From: Tritrichomonas musculus
Lineage: Eukaryota > Parabasalia > Tritrichomonadida > Tritrichomonadidae
Direction of reading: 5' to 3'
Assembly: GCA_039105265.1 (NCBI GenBank)
Contig: JAPFFF010000021.1
Location: 2,604,001-2,668,000, forward strand
Length of the DNA stretch: 64,000 nt
A model generated the notes under the pieces. The model had not been told where the DNA came from, searched no databases, and was given only the letters and a program-made list of their open reading frames with translations. Positions 54,203 to 62,227 of this stretch are shown here, in pieces. A program made the position numbers and the translations under genes. Position 1 is the first letter of the stretch. Every line of letters begins with the position of its first letter.

Positions 54203-55750
54203 TTATTTATATACAACATCTGTTTCTAATTCATTGTTTTGAAGTTCTCGAAGTATTCTCTTTCTAATATCTGGCATATTGCGTTGTTTAAACTTACCAT
54301 TTCCTTCATGCAAAAAGGTACGACAAGATTCCATTAGAAACACTCCACAATCCTTGTTATTCCTTTGACTAGGTACATCATAATATTTTGCTTTTAACTT
54401 ACCTGTTCCTGAAATATTGATCCACTTATTAAGTGTCTTTACCTCTGGTGCCATTGACTTATTCTCAGAGTCATAGCATTCGATTATTTTCTTTGAATAT
54501 CGAACAATACATAAAACCCAATGTTCTCCATCTGAACAAATGGGGACAAATACTTTATCGAAATGTGAAAATGACTGTTTACCTGAGATAGGACTTTTCA
54601 TCAGTTCATGTATTTTTTCCATATCATTAGTCTCATATGCTCTAGAAAGGAGGGTATAAAATGCAGTAGGTAAAACCAATATTTTCTTTTTATCAAACTC
54701 TGCCTCATTTTGACCAGGTTGTTTATTCAATCTCTTTCCTTTGTTATATAGAAGTTTCAAGTAGTCATCAATAACATCTTCTTCTATATTTTCATCATTG
54801 ACTAAACTCCTCCAATCATGAATTTTATGACGTCTTTGGTCTACTGTATACTCTCCTGTCTTCTGTGGTGTCATACGGGGTTCTCTTGGAGGAGGACTAG
54901 TACCTCGAGAGGTATGCGATGATGGAAACTGTGGAGGTGGTGATGAAGGAGGAGGAGGTGGTGGAGGTGGAGGTGAAGGTGAACGAGGTCGTTTTGATTT
55001 TGTCTTAGGTTGTTTTGATTTTTTCTTAGGTCTATCATCCTCGTCTAAATTTGTACTACTTTGAAGTAAAAGTTGAATTCTGTTTTGATTTTGGTCCCTT
55101 GTTGGTGGCTCAACATTTGTGGGTCGGTTCCTACCGATTTTCCTAAGGTTAAGATGATAATCATTTCGATTTAAAGTTGGAGGTCTGGGTAATGGAGCCA
55201 ATTCTGGTATATCATCTGTTTGAATACCTCTAGTTTTATATTCTTTCTTATCACTTTTCAATGTTCTTTCTTTCATCTGCTCTCTCAGTTCTCTAGCTGC
55301 TTGTTTTTCCTCCTCAGTCTTCATTCGAGATATCCTTATGTTGATAATATCATAATGTAATTTTATCTCTGTTAATATACCTGTTGTTGATTCCTGGAGA
55401 GTATATTGATATGGCTTTAATACTGTTATGTAATGTCCATGTTCATCTTTATCATCTTGATTTTTCTTAATTGCAAAAACACAACCTGTAAATTTTGCTT
55501 TTGGTCTCTCTCTCTTGAGTCTATTAGCAAATTCAAGTACGTCTTTAAAAGCTATACTAGTATTTAAATATGTCTCATATAATTTTTGTAGATTTATTTG
55601 ATTATTAGAGAACTTCCATATAGTTTGACCCAAACCTCTTGTTAATCTTGCAACATCTCTATCAACTAGTTTAGGTCGAAATTTAAAAGTACATTGTAGT
55701 AGTTGTATTTTATTGTTAGGTTTAGTTTGTGTGCCTTTATCACTTGTCAT
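54203..55750 (-). CDS. C48/Ulp1-type cysteine protease protein, unit 1
   Basis: About 515 residues from the Met at 55750 (an alternative Met lies at 55774). The N-terminal half is unrecognised. A proline-rich, basic middle follows (KKKSKQPKTKSKRPRSPSPP and a proline run). The C-terminal part (about 395-510) is a Ulp1/adenain-like domain with the family order His (EHWVLCIVR), Asp (IECYDSENK), Gln-Cys (VPSQRNNKDCGVF). Such proteases process structural proteins in Polintons and adenoviruses; cellular relatives cut SUMO. TQT-type motifs occur at the N-terminus (DKGTQTK) and mid-protein (TRGIQTDDIPEL). It diverges from the small gene at 55766 with 15 bases between. Confidence 0.8.
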   Translation of the reverse strand: MTSDKGTQTKPNNKIQLLQCTFKFRPKLVDRDVARLTRGLGQTIWKFSNNQINLQKLYETYLNTSIAFKDVLEFANRLKRERPKAKFTGCVFAIKKNQDDKDEHGHYITVLKPYQYTLQESTTGILTEIKLHYDIINIRISRMKTEEEKQAARELREQMKERTLKSDKKEYKTRGIQTDDIPELAPLPRPPTLNRNDYHLNLRKIGRNRPTNVEPPTRDQNQNRIQLLLQSSTNLDEDDRPKKKSKQPKTKSKRPRSPSPPPPPPPPPSSPPPQFPSSHTSRGTSPPPREPRMTPQKTGEYTVDQRRHKIHDWRSLVNDENIEEDVIDDYLKLLYNKGKRLNKQPGQNEAEFDKKKILVLPTAFYTLLSRAYETNDMEKIHELMKSPISGKQSFSHFDKVFVPICSDGEHWVLCIVRYSKKIIECYDSENKSMAPEVKTLNKWINISGTGKLKAKYYDVPSQRNNKDCGVFLMESCRTFLHEGNGKFKQRNMPDIRKRILRELQNNELETDVVYK

Positions 55751-55765
55751 TTTTATCATTATAAA
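55751..55765. promoter_or_regulatory. 15-bp divergent intergenic gap with TCATT
   Basis: The start codons of the C48 gene (minus) and the 83-residue gene (plus) are separated only by TTTTATCATTATAAA-like sequence. A TCATT initiator-like motif faces the plus gene. If both starts are right, the promoters must overlap coding DNA. Confidence 0.4.
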
Positions 55766-56017
55766 ATGTCTCAATCAGACCGTATGTATATCCTCGTTAG
55801 AATTCTATCGAACATCCATGAATATAATGTAGAGAGTGATGAAACTAGAAGAAAAAAATTGATGAAGACTATAAAAGAATTATCAGCTCAGTATTTCAAA
55901 CCTGAACATCTTCAAATAATGAGGATAGATAATGATGTTGATTTTTTAGGTCGAATTGAACACTTTGCTTTGGAGTTCTTAGAACTATATATAGTTAATC
56001 TGCCCTCGCATTTATAA
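55766..56017 (+). CDS. 83-residue helical protein, unit 1
   Basis: Begins MSQSDRMYILVRILSNIHEY; helical and charged with no known family. Its last 23 bases overlap the 3' end of the HNH gene on the other strand, an overlap typical of compact viral genomes. The frame is open upstream, but the Met here follows an initiator-like TCATT. Confidence 0.55.
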   Translation: MSQSDRMYILVRILSNIHEYNVESDETRRKKLMKTIKELSAQYFKPEHLQIMRIDNDVDFLGRIEHFALEFLELYIVNLPSHL

Positions 56018-56330
56018 TTTTGGGCATATCCCTGTTATAGTTACTATCAGTTGGGGTTATCCATCTTAAGTTGCTTAGATGGTAGTCAGCCCTATTCCTA
56101 TTGATATGGTCTACCTCTATTTTATGTTGTGGGTCATCATTAGGTATGAACTGTCTTGCTATAAGTACATGTTTCAAGTAGTAGTCGCCATTTAGACATA
56201 CACGTATATACCCCTTAATATGTTTTGCATCTTTGCATATAAAATGATTACTCTTACGTCTTATAGTAAAGGGGTACCTATTCAATATCTCATAGTCGTT
56301 AGTAAAGCCTTTGAGTGGTACAAATGACAT
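55995..56330 (-). CDS. HNH endonuclease (NUMOD4/HNH_3 type), unit 1
   Basis: 111 residues. The N-terminus YEILNRYPFTIRRKSNHFI is like the NUMOD-type DNA-contact segment, then GYIRVCLNGDYYLKHVLIA, then the HNH core HKIEVDHINRNRADYHLSNL followed by RWITPTDSNYNRD. These single-domain nucleases are common in phages and large DNA viruses and behave as homing or nicking enzymes. It is rare in Polinton-like DNA and is a distinctive part of this unit. Confidence 0.85.
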   Translation of the reverse strand: MSFVPLKGFTNDYEILNRYPFTIRRKSNHFICKDAKHIKGYIRVCLNGDYYLKHVLIARQFIPNDDPQHKIEVDHINRNRADYHLSNLRWITPTDSNYNRDMPKIINARAD

Positions 56331-56381
56331 TTTCTCACTTTTTGAATGATTTAAATATTTTCATTTCATTTTTATTTTTGT

Positions 56382-56627
56382 ATGAGCAAGTGGGGGACAA
56401 TCATTGTTGAAGGAATTGATGATAAAGGACCTCTTTATTATCCTCTCGATGACAAAGAAAAAAACGTTATCAAGTTTCCAAAGAAAAAAAAGCGAGTAAA
56501 CTTGTATAAAAACTATTATGAACATCAAGAGAAAGAAGAAGAAGAGAAAGAAGAACTTCTAGATGTAGGTGTTCAAACTGAAAAAACTGAACTACCTCAT
56601 ATAGACGAACTACTTAGTAAAATTTAA
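56382..56627 (+). CDS. 81-residue protein with NLS-like and GVQT motifs, unit 1
   Basis: Begins MSKWGTIIVEGIDDKGPLYY. FPKKKKRVN near residue 32 is close to a classical nuclear localisation signal. An acidic helix follows, then VGVQTEKTELPHIDELL, which echoes RGIQTDDIPEL of the C48 protein. Family unknown. It diverges from the HNH gene with 51 bases between. Confidence 0.6.
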   Translation: MSKWGTIIVEGIDDKGPLYYPLDDKEKNVIKFPKKKKRVNLYKNYYEHQEKEEEEKEELLDVGVQTEKTELPHIDELLSKI

Positions 56628-56668
56628 CTTCTTTTATTTTATTGTTATTTTTTTTATTTTTGTCTTAA

Positions 56669-56917
56669 ATGAATAGCGCTATTAACGGACTGAATAATGA
56701 CGCAGAAGCTCTATATGCAAGATTTAAAGTTATTAAAGACAAGATATTTGGAAAATGTATGAATGAAGATGATAATAAAATAGCTAGTCAATTCGAAATA
56801 ATGATAAATATAATCAAGTCATACAAAGAACTCTTTGAAGACATTGAAAAAGCTAAGTTATTATTGAAGTCAATTGGTGCACGTATCTCTATAGCTGAAC
56901 ATCAAAATAGACTATGA
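56669..56917 (+). CDS. 82-residue helical protein, unit 1
   Basis: MNSAINGLNNDAEALYARFK begins a protein that is almost all helix, probably coiled coil (SYKELFEDIEKAKLLLKSIG). Its TGA stop touches the first hairpin repeat of the minisatellite. Family unknown. Confidence 0.6.
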   Translation: MNSAINGLNNDAEALYARFKVIKDKIFGKCMNEDDNKIASQFEIMINIIKSYKELFEDIEKAKLLLKSIGARISIAEHQNRL

Positions 56918-57258
56918 GGGACCCGAGGTAGTTGTTTAGGTCCCTAGTAGTAGTGGGGACCCGAGGTAGTTGTTTAGGTCCCTAGTAGTAGTGGGGACCC
57001 GAGGTAGTTGTTTAGGTCCCTAGTAGTACTTCAAGAAAAAACAAGTAGTGGGGACCCGAGGTAGTTGTTTAGGTCCCTAGTAGTACTTCAAGAAAAAACA
57101 AGTAGTGGGGACCCGAGGTAGTTGTTTAGGTCCCTAGTAGTACTTCAAGAAAAAACAAGTAGTGGGGACCCGAGGTAGTTGTTTAGGTCCCTAGTAGTAG
57201 TGGGGACCCGAGGTAGTTGTTTAGGTCCCTAGTAGTACTTCAAGAAAAAAACAAGTTG
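56918..57258 (+). repeat. Hairpin minisatellite, seven copies, unit 1
   Basis: Seven copies of GGGACCCGAGGTAGTTGTTT-AGGTCCC, each able to fold through GGGACC/GGTCCC. Two spacer types alternate: short TAGTAGTAGTG and long TAGTAGTACTTCAAGAAAA...CAAGTAGTG. The order is short, short, long, long, long, short, long. Confidence 0.95.
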
Positions 57259-57265
57259 AAGAAAA

Positions 57266-57329
57266 AATTTTTTTATTTTTTTTTTTTTATTTTTTTTTTT
57301 TTTTTTTTTTTTTTATTTTTTATTTTTAT
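57266..57329. repeat. T-rich tract, unit 1
   Basis: About 64 bases almost purely T with a few A, next to the GC-richer 71-bp terminus at 57330-57400. The single-base length difference between units may lie here. Confidence 0.85.
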
Positions 57330-57395
57330 CACGAGTTCGTGTTGACGTGTGGGCTTAAGCGTAGCGTGGCCCCAACGGAAACCGACTCGTATATA

Positions 57396-58193
57396 CTACT
57401 GAATGAACTGTTTAATTCGGATATTATGATCTCCATGATGAATGAATTGGCAAATTTCATCAAGAATATTGGTAATGAAATATTCTTGATTGAATTTGAT
57501 CCCTTTTGGAAGTGCATCAATACATATTAAACGGTCTCCACTGAAAGCAATTGTGATCATGCATTTTTTTGAACCAATTTTTTTCAGAACTCTTGGTGGA
57601 ACTTTTTCAATTGATGGTGCATACATAGCATTTGTTTCATAATCAAAATAGAACCATGATTCATCTAAGGTTATTAGTGAGATGAAATTATTTTCTTGAC
57701 AAGAGTACAATGTTTTCAAAAGTGCTCTTGATTTTTCAACTCGTTCGATCTTATTTTCCGGGGTGAGTTGATGAGGGACCCATCTTCTGATAAACCTTTT
57801 CAAATGAAGGACATCGGTTAAATTGAAAATAACCGTTGGAACAGAGCAACATAATCGTGATGCAATACTTTTTGCAGTTGAATAAGGTTCATCTTGCAAA
57901 ATGGCTGAAATAGTATCAGATATATCCAAATTTGGCCTTCCTTCGCGTTCTAAATCATTGCATGATAAATCTCCACTTTTGAACCTGTTGACCCATCGTT
58001 GGATTGTTGACATACTAAGAGCGTCATCTTCTAATGTATCTGTTAACTCTGTTGTAATTTTTTTGTATCCCCATCCTTTCAGGAAGAAATACTTGATAAC
58101 AATTCTTTGCTCGATTGGAAGAGGTGTATTACCATCATTAACTATATTATCTCGATTAGGATAAAGAGTTTTAACACTTGGTGGTAATTCCAT
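57396..58193 (-). CDS. Mariner transposase, 5' part only, unit 2
   Basis: Same sequence as residues 1-264 of the full-length copy at 53081-54181, then cut off where the Polinton-like terminus begins. The helix-turn-helix part and the first catalytic motif (LDESWFYFD) remain, but the second and third aspartate motifs are lost, so it cannot be a working transposase; it might still bind DNA. Confidence 0.85.
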   Translation of the reverse strand: MELPPSVKTLYPNRDNIVNDGNTPLPIEQRIVIKYFFLKGWGYKKITTELTDTLEDDALSMSTIQRWVNRFKSGDLSCNDLEREGRPNLDISDTISAILQDEPYSTAKSIASRLCCSVPTVIFNLTDVLHLKRFIRRWVPHQLTPENKIERVEKSRALLKTLYSCQENNFISLITLDESWFYFDYETNAMYAPSIEKVPPRVLKKIGSKKCMITIAFSGDRLICIDALPKGIKFNQEYFITNILDEICQFIHHGDHNIRIKQFIQ

Positions 58194-58214
58194 TTCGAGT
58201 TGAATAAAAAGTCT

Positions 58215-59762
58215 TTATTTATATACAACATCTGTTTCTAATTCATTGTTTTGAAGTTCTCGAAGTATTCTCTTTCTAATATCTGGCATATTGCGTTGTT
58301 TAAACTTACCATTTCCTTCATGCAAAAAGGTACGACAAGATTCCATTAGAAACACTCCACAATCCTTGTTATTCCTTTGACTAGGTACATCATAATATTT
58401 TGCTTTTAACTTACCTGTTCCTGAAATATTGATCCACTTATTAAGTGTCTTTACCTCTGGTGCCATTGACTTATTCTCAGAGTCATAGCATTCGATTATT
58501 TTCTTTGAATATCGAACAATACATAAAACCCAATGTTCTCCATCTGAACAAATGGGGACAAATACTTTATCGAAATGTGAAAATGACTGTTTACCTGAGA
58601 TAGGACTTTTCATCAGTTCATGTATTTTTTCCATATCATTAGTCTCATATGCTCTAGAAAGGAGGGTATAAAATGCAGTAGGTAAAACCAATATTTTCTT
58701 TTTATCAAACTCTGCCTCATTTTGACCAGGTTGTTTATTCAATCTCTTTCCTTTGTTATATAGAAGTTTCAAGTAGTCATCAATAACATCTTCTTCTATA
58801 TTTTCATCATTGACTAAACTCCTCCAATCATGAATTTTATGACGTCTTTGGTCTACTGTATACTCTCCTGTCTTCTGTGGTGTCATACGGGGTTCTCTTG
58901 GAGGAGGACTAGTACCTCGAGAGGTATGCGATGATGGAAACTGTGGAGGTGGTGATGAAGGAGGAGGAGGTGGTGGAGGTGGAGGTGAAGGTGAACGAGG
59001 TCGTTTTGATTTTGTCTTAGGTTGTTTTGATTTTTTCTTAGGTCTATCATCCTCGTCTAAATTTGTACTACTTTGAAGTAAAAGTTGAATTCTGTTTTGA
59101 TTTTGGTCCCTTGTTGGTGGCTCAACATTTGTGGGTCGGTTCCTACCGATTTTCCTAAGGTTAAGATGATAATCATTTCGATTTAAAGTTGGAGGTCTGG
59201 GTAATGGAGCCAATTCTGGTATATCATCTGTTTGAATACCTCTAGTTTTATATTCTTTCTTATCACTTTTCAATGTTCTTTCTTTCATCTGCTCTCTCAG
59301 TTCTCTAGCTGCTTGTTTTTCCTCCTCAGTCTTCATTCGAGATATCCTTATGTTGATAATATCATAATGTAATTTTATCTCTGTTAATATACCTGTTGTT
59401 GATTCCTGGAGAGTATATTGATATGGCTTTAATACTGTTATGTAATGTCCATGTTCATCTTTATCATCTTGATTTTTCTTAATTGCAAAAACACAACCTG
59501 TAAATTTTGCTTTTGGTCTCTCTCTCTTGAGTCTATTAGCAAATTCAAGTACGTCTTTAAAAGCTATACTAGTATTTAAATATGTCTCATATAATTTTTG
59601 TAGATTTATTTGATTATTAGAGAACTTCCATATAGTTTGACCCAAACCTCTTGTTAATCTTGCAACATCTCTATCAACTAGTTTAGGTCGAAATTTAAAA
59701 GTACATTGTAGTAGTTGTATTTTATTGTTAGGTTTAGTTTGTGTGCCTTTATCACTTGTCAT
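58215..59762 (-). CDS. C48/Ulp1-type cysteine protease protein, unit 2
   Basis: Protein sequence identical to the unit 1 copy: unknown N-terminus, proline-rich middle, C48-type catalytic domain at the C-terminus. Confidence 0.8.
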   Translation of the reverse strand: MTSDKGTQTKPNNKIQLLQCTFKFRPKLVDRDVARLTRGLGQTIWKFSNNQINLQKLYETYLNTSIAFKDVLEFANRLKRERPKAKFTGCVFAIKKNQDDKDEHGHYITVLKPYQYTLQESTTGILTEIKLHYDIINIRISRMKTEEEKQAARELREQMKERTLKSDKKEYKTRGIQTDDIPELAPLPRPPTLNRNDYHLNLRKIGRNRPTNVEPPTRDQNQNRIQLLLQSSTNLDEDDRPKKKSKQPKTKSKRPRSPSPPPPPPPPPSSPPPQFPSSHTSRGTSPPPREPRMTPQKTGEYTVDQRRHKIHDWRSLVNDENIEEDVIDDYLKLLYNKGKRLNKQPGQNEAEFDKKKILVLPTAFYTLLSRAYETNDMEKIHELMKSPISGKQSFSHFDKVFVPICSDGEHWVLCIVRYSKKIIECYDSENKSMAPEVKTLNKWINISGTGKLKAKYYDVPSQRNNKDCGVFLMESCRTFLHEGNGKFKQRNMPDIRKRILRELQNNELETDVVYK

Positions 59763-59777
59763 TTTTATCATTATAAA

Positions 59778-60029
59778 ATGTCTCAATCAGACCGTATGTA
59801 TATCCTCGTTAGAATTCTATCGAACATCCATGAATATAATGTAGAGAGTGATGAAACTAGAAGAAAAAAATTGATGAAGACTATAAAAGAATTATCAGCT
59901 CAGTATTTCAAACCTGAACATCTTCAAATAATGAGGATAGATAATGATGTTGATTTTTTAGGTCGAATTGAACACTTTGCTTTGGAGTTCTTAGAACTAT
60001 ATATAGTTAATCTGCCCTCGCATTTATAA
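59778..60029 (+). CDS. 83-residue helical protein, unit 2
   Basis: Identical to the unit 1 copy; it again overlaps the HNH gene end by 23 bases. Confidence 0.55.
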   Translation: MSQSDRMYILVRILSNIHEYNVESDETRRKKLMKTIKELSAQYFKPEHLQIMRIDNDVDFLGRIEHFALEFLELYIVNLPSHL

Positions 60030-60342
60030 TTTTGGGCATATCCCTGTTATAGTTACTATCAGTTGGGGTTATCCATCTTAAGTTGCTTAGATGGTAGTCA
60101 GCCCTATTCCTATTGATATGGTCTACCTCTATTTTATGTTGTGGGTCATCATTAGGTATGAACTGTCTTGCTATAAGTACATGTTTCAAGTAGTAGTCGC
60201 CATTTAGACATACACGTATATACCCCTTAATATGTTTTGCATCTTTGCATATAAAATGATTACTCTTACGTCTTATAGTAAAGGGGTACCTATTCAATAT
60301 CTCATAGTCGTTAGTAAAGCCTTTGAGTGGTACAAATGACAT
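60007..60342 (-). CDS. HNH endonuclease, unit 2
   Basis: Identical to the unit 1 copy; HNH core EVDHINRNRADYHLSNL. Confidence 0.85.
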   Translation of the reverse strand: MSFVPLKGFTNDYEILNRYPFTIRRKSNHFICKDAKHIKGYIRVCLNGDYYLKHVLIARQFIPNDDPQHKIEVDHINRNRADYHLSNLRWITPTDSNYNRDMPKIINARAD

Positions 60343-60393
60343 TTTCTCACTTTTTGAATGATTTAAATATTTTCATTTCATTTTTATTTTTGT

Positions 60394-60639
60394 ATGAGCA
60401 AGTGGGGGACAATCATTGTTGAAGGAATTGATGATAAAGGACCTCTTTATTATCCTCTCGATGACAAAGAAAAAAACGTTATCAAGTTTCCAAAGAAAAA
60501 AAAGCGAGTAAACTTGTATAAAAACTATTATGAACATCAAGAGAAAGAAGAAGAAGAGAAAGAAGAACTTCTAGATGTAGGTGTTCAAACTGAAAAAACT
60601 GAACTACCTCATATAGACGAACTACTTAGTAAAATTTAA
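60394..60639 (+). CDS. 81-residue NLS/GVQT protein, unit 2
   Basis: Identical to the unit 1 copy, with the KKKKRV basic patch and VGVQTE motif. Confidence 0.6.
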   Translation: MSKWGTIIVEGIDDKGPLYYPLDDKEKNVIKFPKKKKRVNLYKNYYEHQEKEEEEKEELLDVGVQTEKTELPHIDELLSKI

Positions 60640-60680
60640 CTTCTTTTATTTTATTGTTATTTTTTTTATTTTTGTCTTAA

Positions 60681-60929
60681 ATGAATAGCGCTATTAACGG
60701 ACTGAATAATGACGCAGAAGCTCTATATGCAAGATTTAAAGTTATTAAAGACAAGATATTTGGAAAATGTATGAATGAAGATGATAATAAAATAGCTAGT
60801 CAATTCGAAATAATGATAAATATAATCAAGTCATACAAAGAACTCTTTGAAGACATTGAAAAAGCTAAGTTATTATTGAAGTCAATTGGTGCACGTATCT
60901 CTATAGCTGAACATCAAAATAGACTATGA
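60681..60929 (+). CDS. 82-residue helical protein, unit 2
   Basis: Identical to the unit 1 copy; its stop abuts the minisatellite. Confidence 0.6.
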   Translation: MNSAINGLNNDAEALYARFKVIKDKIFGKCMNEDDNKIASQFEIMINIIKSYKELFEDIEKAKLLLKSIGARISIAEHQNRL

Positions 60930-61270
60930 GGGACCCGAGGTAGTTGTTTAGGTCCCTAGTAGTAGTGGGGACCCGAGGTAGTTGTTTAGGTCCCTAGTAG
61001 TAGTGGGGACCCGAGGTAGTTGTTTAGGTCCCTAGTAGTACTTCAAGAAAAAACAAGTAGTGGGGACCCGAGGTAGTTGTTTAGGTCCCTAGTAGTACTT
61101 CAAGAAAAAACAAGTAGTGGGGACCCGAGGTAGTTGTTTAGGTCCCTAGTAGTACTTCAAGAAAAAACAAGTAGTGGGGACCCGAGGTAGTTGTTTAGGT
61201 CCCTAGTAGTAGTGGGGACCCGAGGTAGTTGTTTAGGTCCCTAGTAGTACTTCAAGAAAAAAACAAGTTG
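60930..61270 (+). repeat. Hairpin minisatellite, seven copies, unit 2
   Basis: Same seven hairpin copies and the same spacer order as unit 1, so the array was copied as a block. Confidence 0.95.
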
Positions 61271-61277
61271 AAGAAAA

Positions 61278-61342
61278 AATTTTTTTATTTTTTTTTTTTT
61301 ATTTTTTTTTTTTTTTTTTTTTTTTTTATTTTTTATTTTTAT
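61278..61342. repeat. T-rich tract, unit 2
   Basis: Counterpart of 57266-57329, apparently about one base longer. Confidence 0.85.
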
Positions 61343-61408
61343 CACGAGTTCGTGTTGACGTGTGGGCTTAAGCGTAGCGTGGCCCCAACGGAAACCGACT
61401 CGTATATA

Positions 61409-62206
61409 CTACTGAATGAACTGTTTAATTCGGATATTATGATCTCCATGATGAATGAATTGGCAAATTTCATCAAGAATATTGGTAATGAAATATTCTT
61501 GATTGAATTTGATCCCTTTTGGAAGTGCATCAATACATATTAAACGGTCTCCACTGAAAGCAATTGTGATCATGCATTTTTTTGAACCAATTTTTTTCAG
61601 AACTCTTGGTGGAACTTTTTCAATTGATGGTGCATACATAGCATTTGTTTCATAATCAAAATAGAACCATGATTCATCTAAGGTTATTAGTGAGATGAAA
61701 TTATTTTCTTGACAAGAGTACAATGTTTTCAAAAGTGCTCTTGATTTTTCAACTCGTTCGATCTTATTTTCCGGGGTGAGTTGATGAGGGACCCATCTTC
61801 TGATAAACCTTTTCAAATGAAGGACATCGGTTAAATTGAAAATAACCGTTGGAACAGAGCAACATAATCGTGATGCAATACTTTTTGCAGTTGAATAAGG
61901 TTCATCTTGCAAAATGGCTGAAATAGTATCAGATATATCCAAATTTGGCCTTCCTTCGCGTTCTAAATCATTGCATGATAAATCTCCACTTTTGAACCTG
62001 TTGACCCATCGTTGGATTGTTGACATACTAAGAGCGTCATCTTCTAATGTATCTGTTAACTCTGTTGTAATTTTTTTGTATCCCCATCCTTTCAGGAAGA
62101 AATACTTGATAACAATTCTTTGCTCGATTGGAAGAGGTGTATTACCATCATTAACTATATTATCTCGATTAGGATAAAGAGTTTTAACACTTGGTGGTAA
62201 TTCCAT
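61409..62206 (-). CDS. Mariner transposase, 5' part only, unit 3
   Basis: Identical in sequence and cut point to the unit 2 fragment: 264 transposase residues ending at the Polinton-like terminus. Confidence 0.85.
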   Translation of the reverse strand: MELPPSVKTLYPNRDNIVNDGNTPLPIEQRIVIKYFFLKGWGYKKITTELTDTLEDDALSMSTIQRWVNRFKSGDLSCNDLEREGRPNLDISDTISAILQDEPYSTAKSIASRLCCSVPTVIFNLTDVLHLKRFIRRWVPHQLTPENKIERVEKSRALLKTLYSCQENNFISLITLDESWFYFDYETNAMYAPSIEKVPPRVLKKIGSKKCMITIAFSGDRLICIDALPKGIKFNQEYFITNILDEICQFIHHGDHNIRIKQFIQ

Positions 62207-62227
62207 TTCGAGTTGAATAAAAAGTCT

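Larger units (their letters stand above)
53389..57400. repeat. Tandem array unit 1 (4,012 bp)
   Basis: The unit runs from GAATGAACTGTTTAATTCGG inside the mariner transposase to the terminus ending ACTACT. The same order and near-identical sequence restart at 57401 and 61414. Confidence 0.95.
54203..57400. mobile_element. Polinton/Maverick-like gene block, unit 1
   Basis: A compact, virus-like block: C48-type protease protein, an 83-residue protein, HNH nuclease, two further small proteins, hairpin minisatellite, T-rich tract and a terminus that read outward begins AGTAGTATATACGAG. Gene gaps are 15-51 bp or overlaps. No polymerase, integrase, ATPase or capsid gene is in the unit, so it is a partial element or a novel satellite-like one. 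Its frames look whole, and the near-identity of copies suggests very recent amplification. Confidence 0.65.
57401..61413. repeat. Tandem array unit 2 (4,013 bp)
   Basis: Repeats 53389-57400 in the same order; one base longer. Confidence 0.95.
58215..61413. mobile_element. Polinton/Maverick-like gene block, unit 2
   Basis: Same parts and order as unit 1; reads as whole, with no difference in the encoded proteins compared by eye. Confidence 0.65.

Noticed and set aside
56918-57258. CRISPR-like repeat array
   Set aside because: Repeats are regular, but spacers are only two fixed sequences rather than unique ones, the host is eukaryotic, and there are no cas genes.
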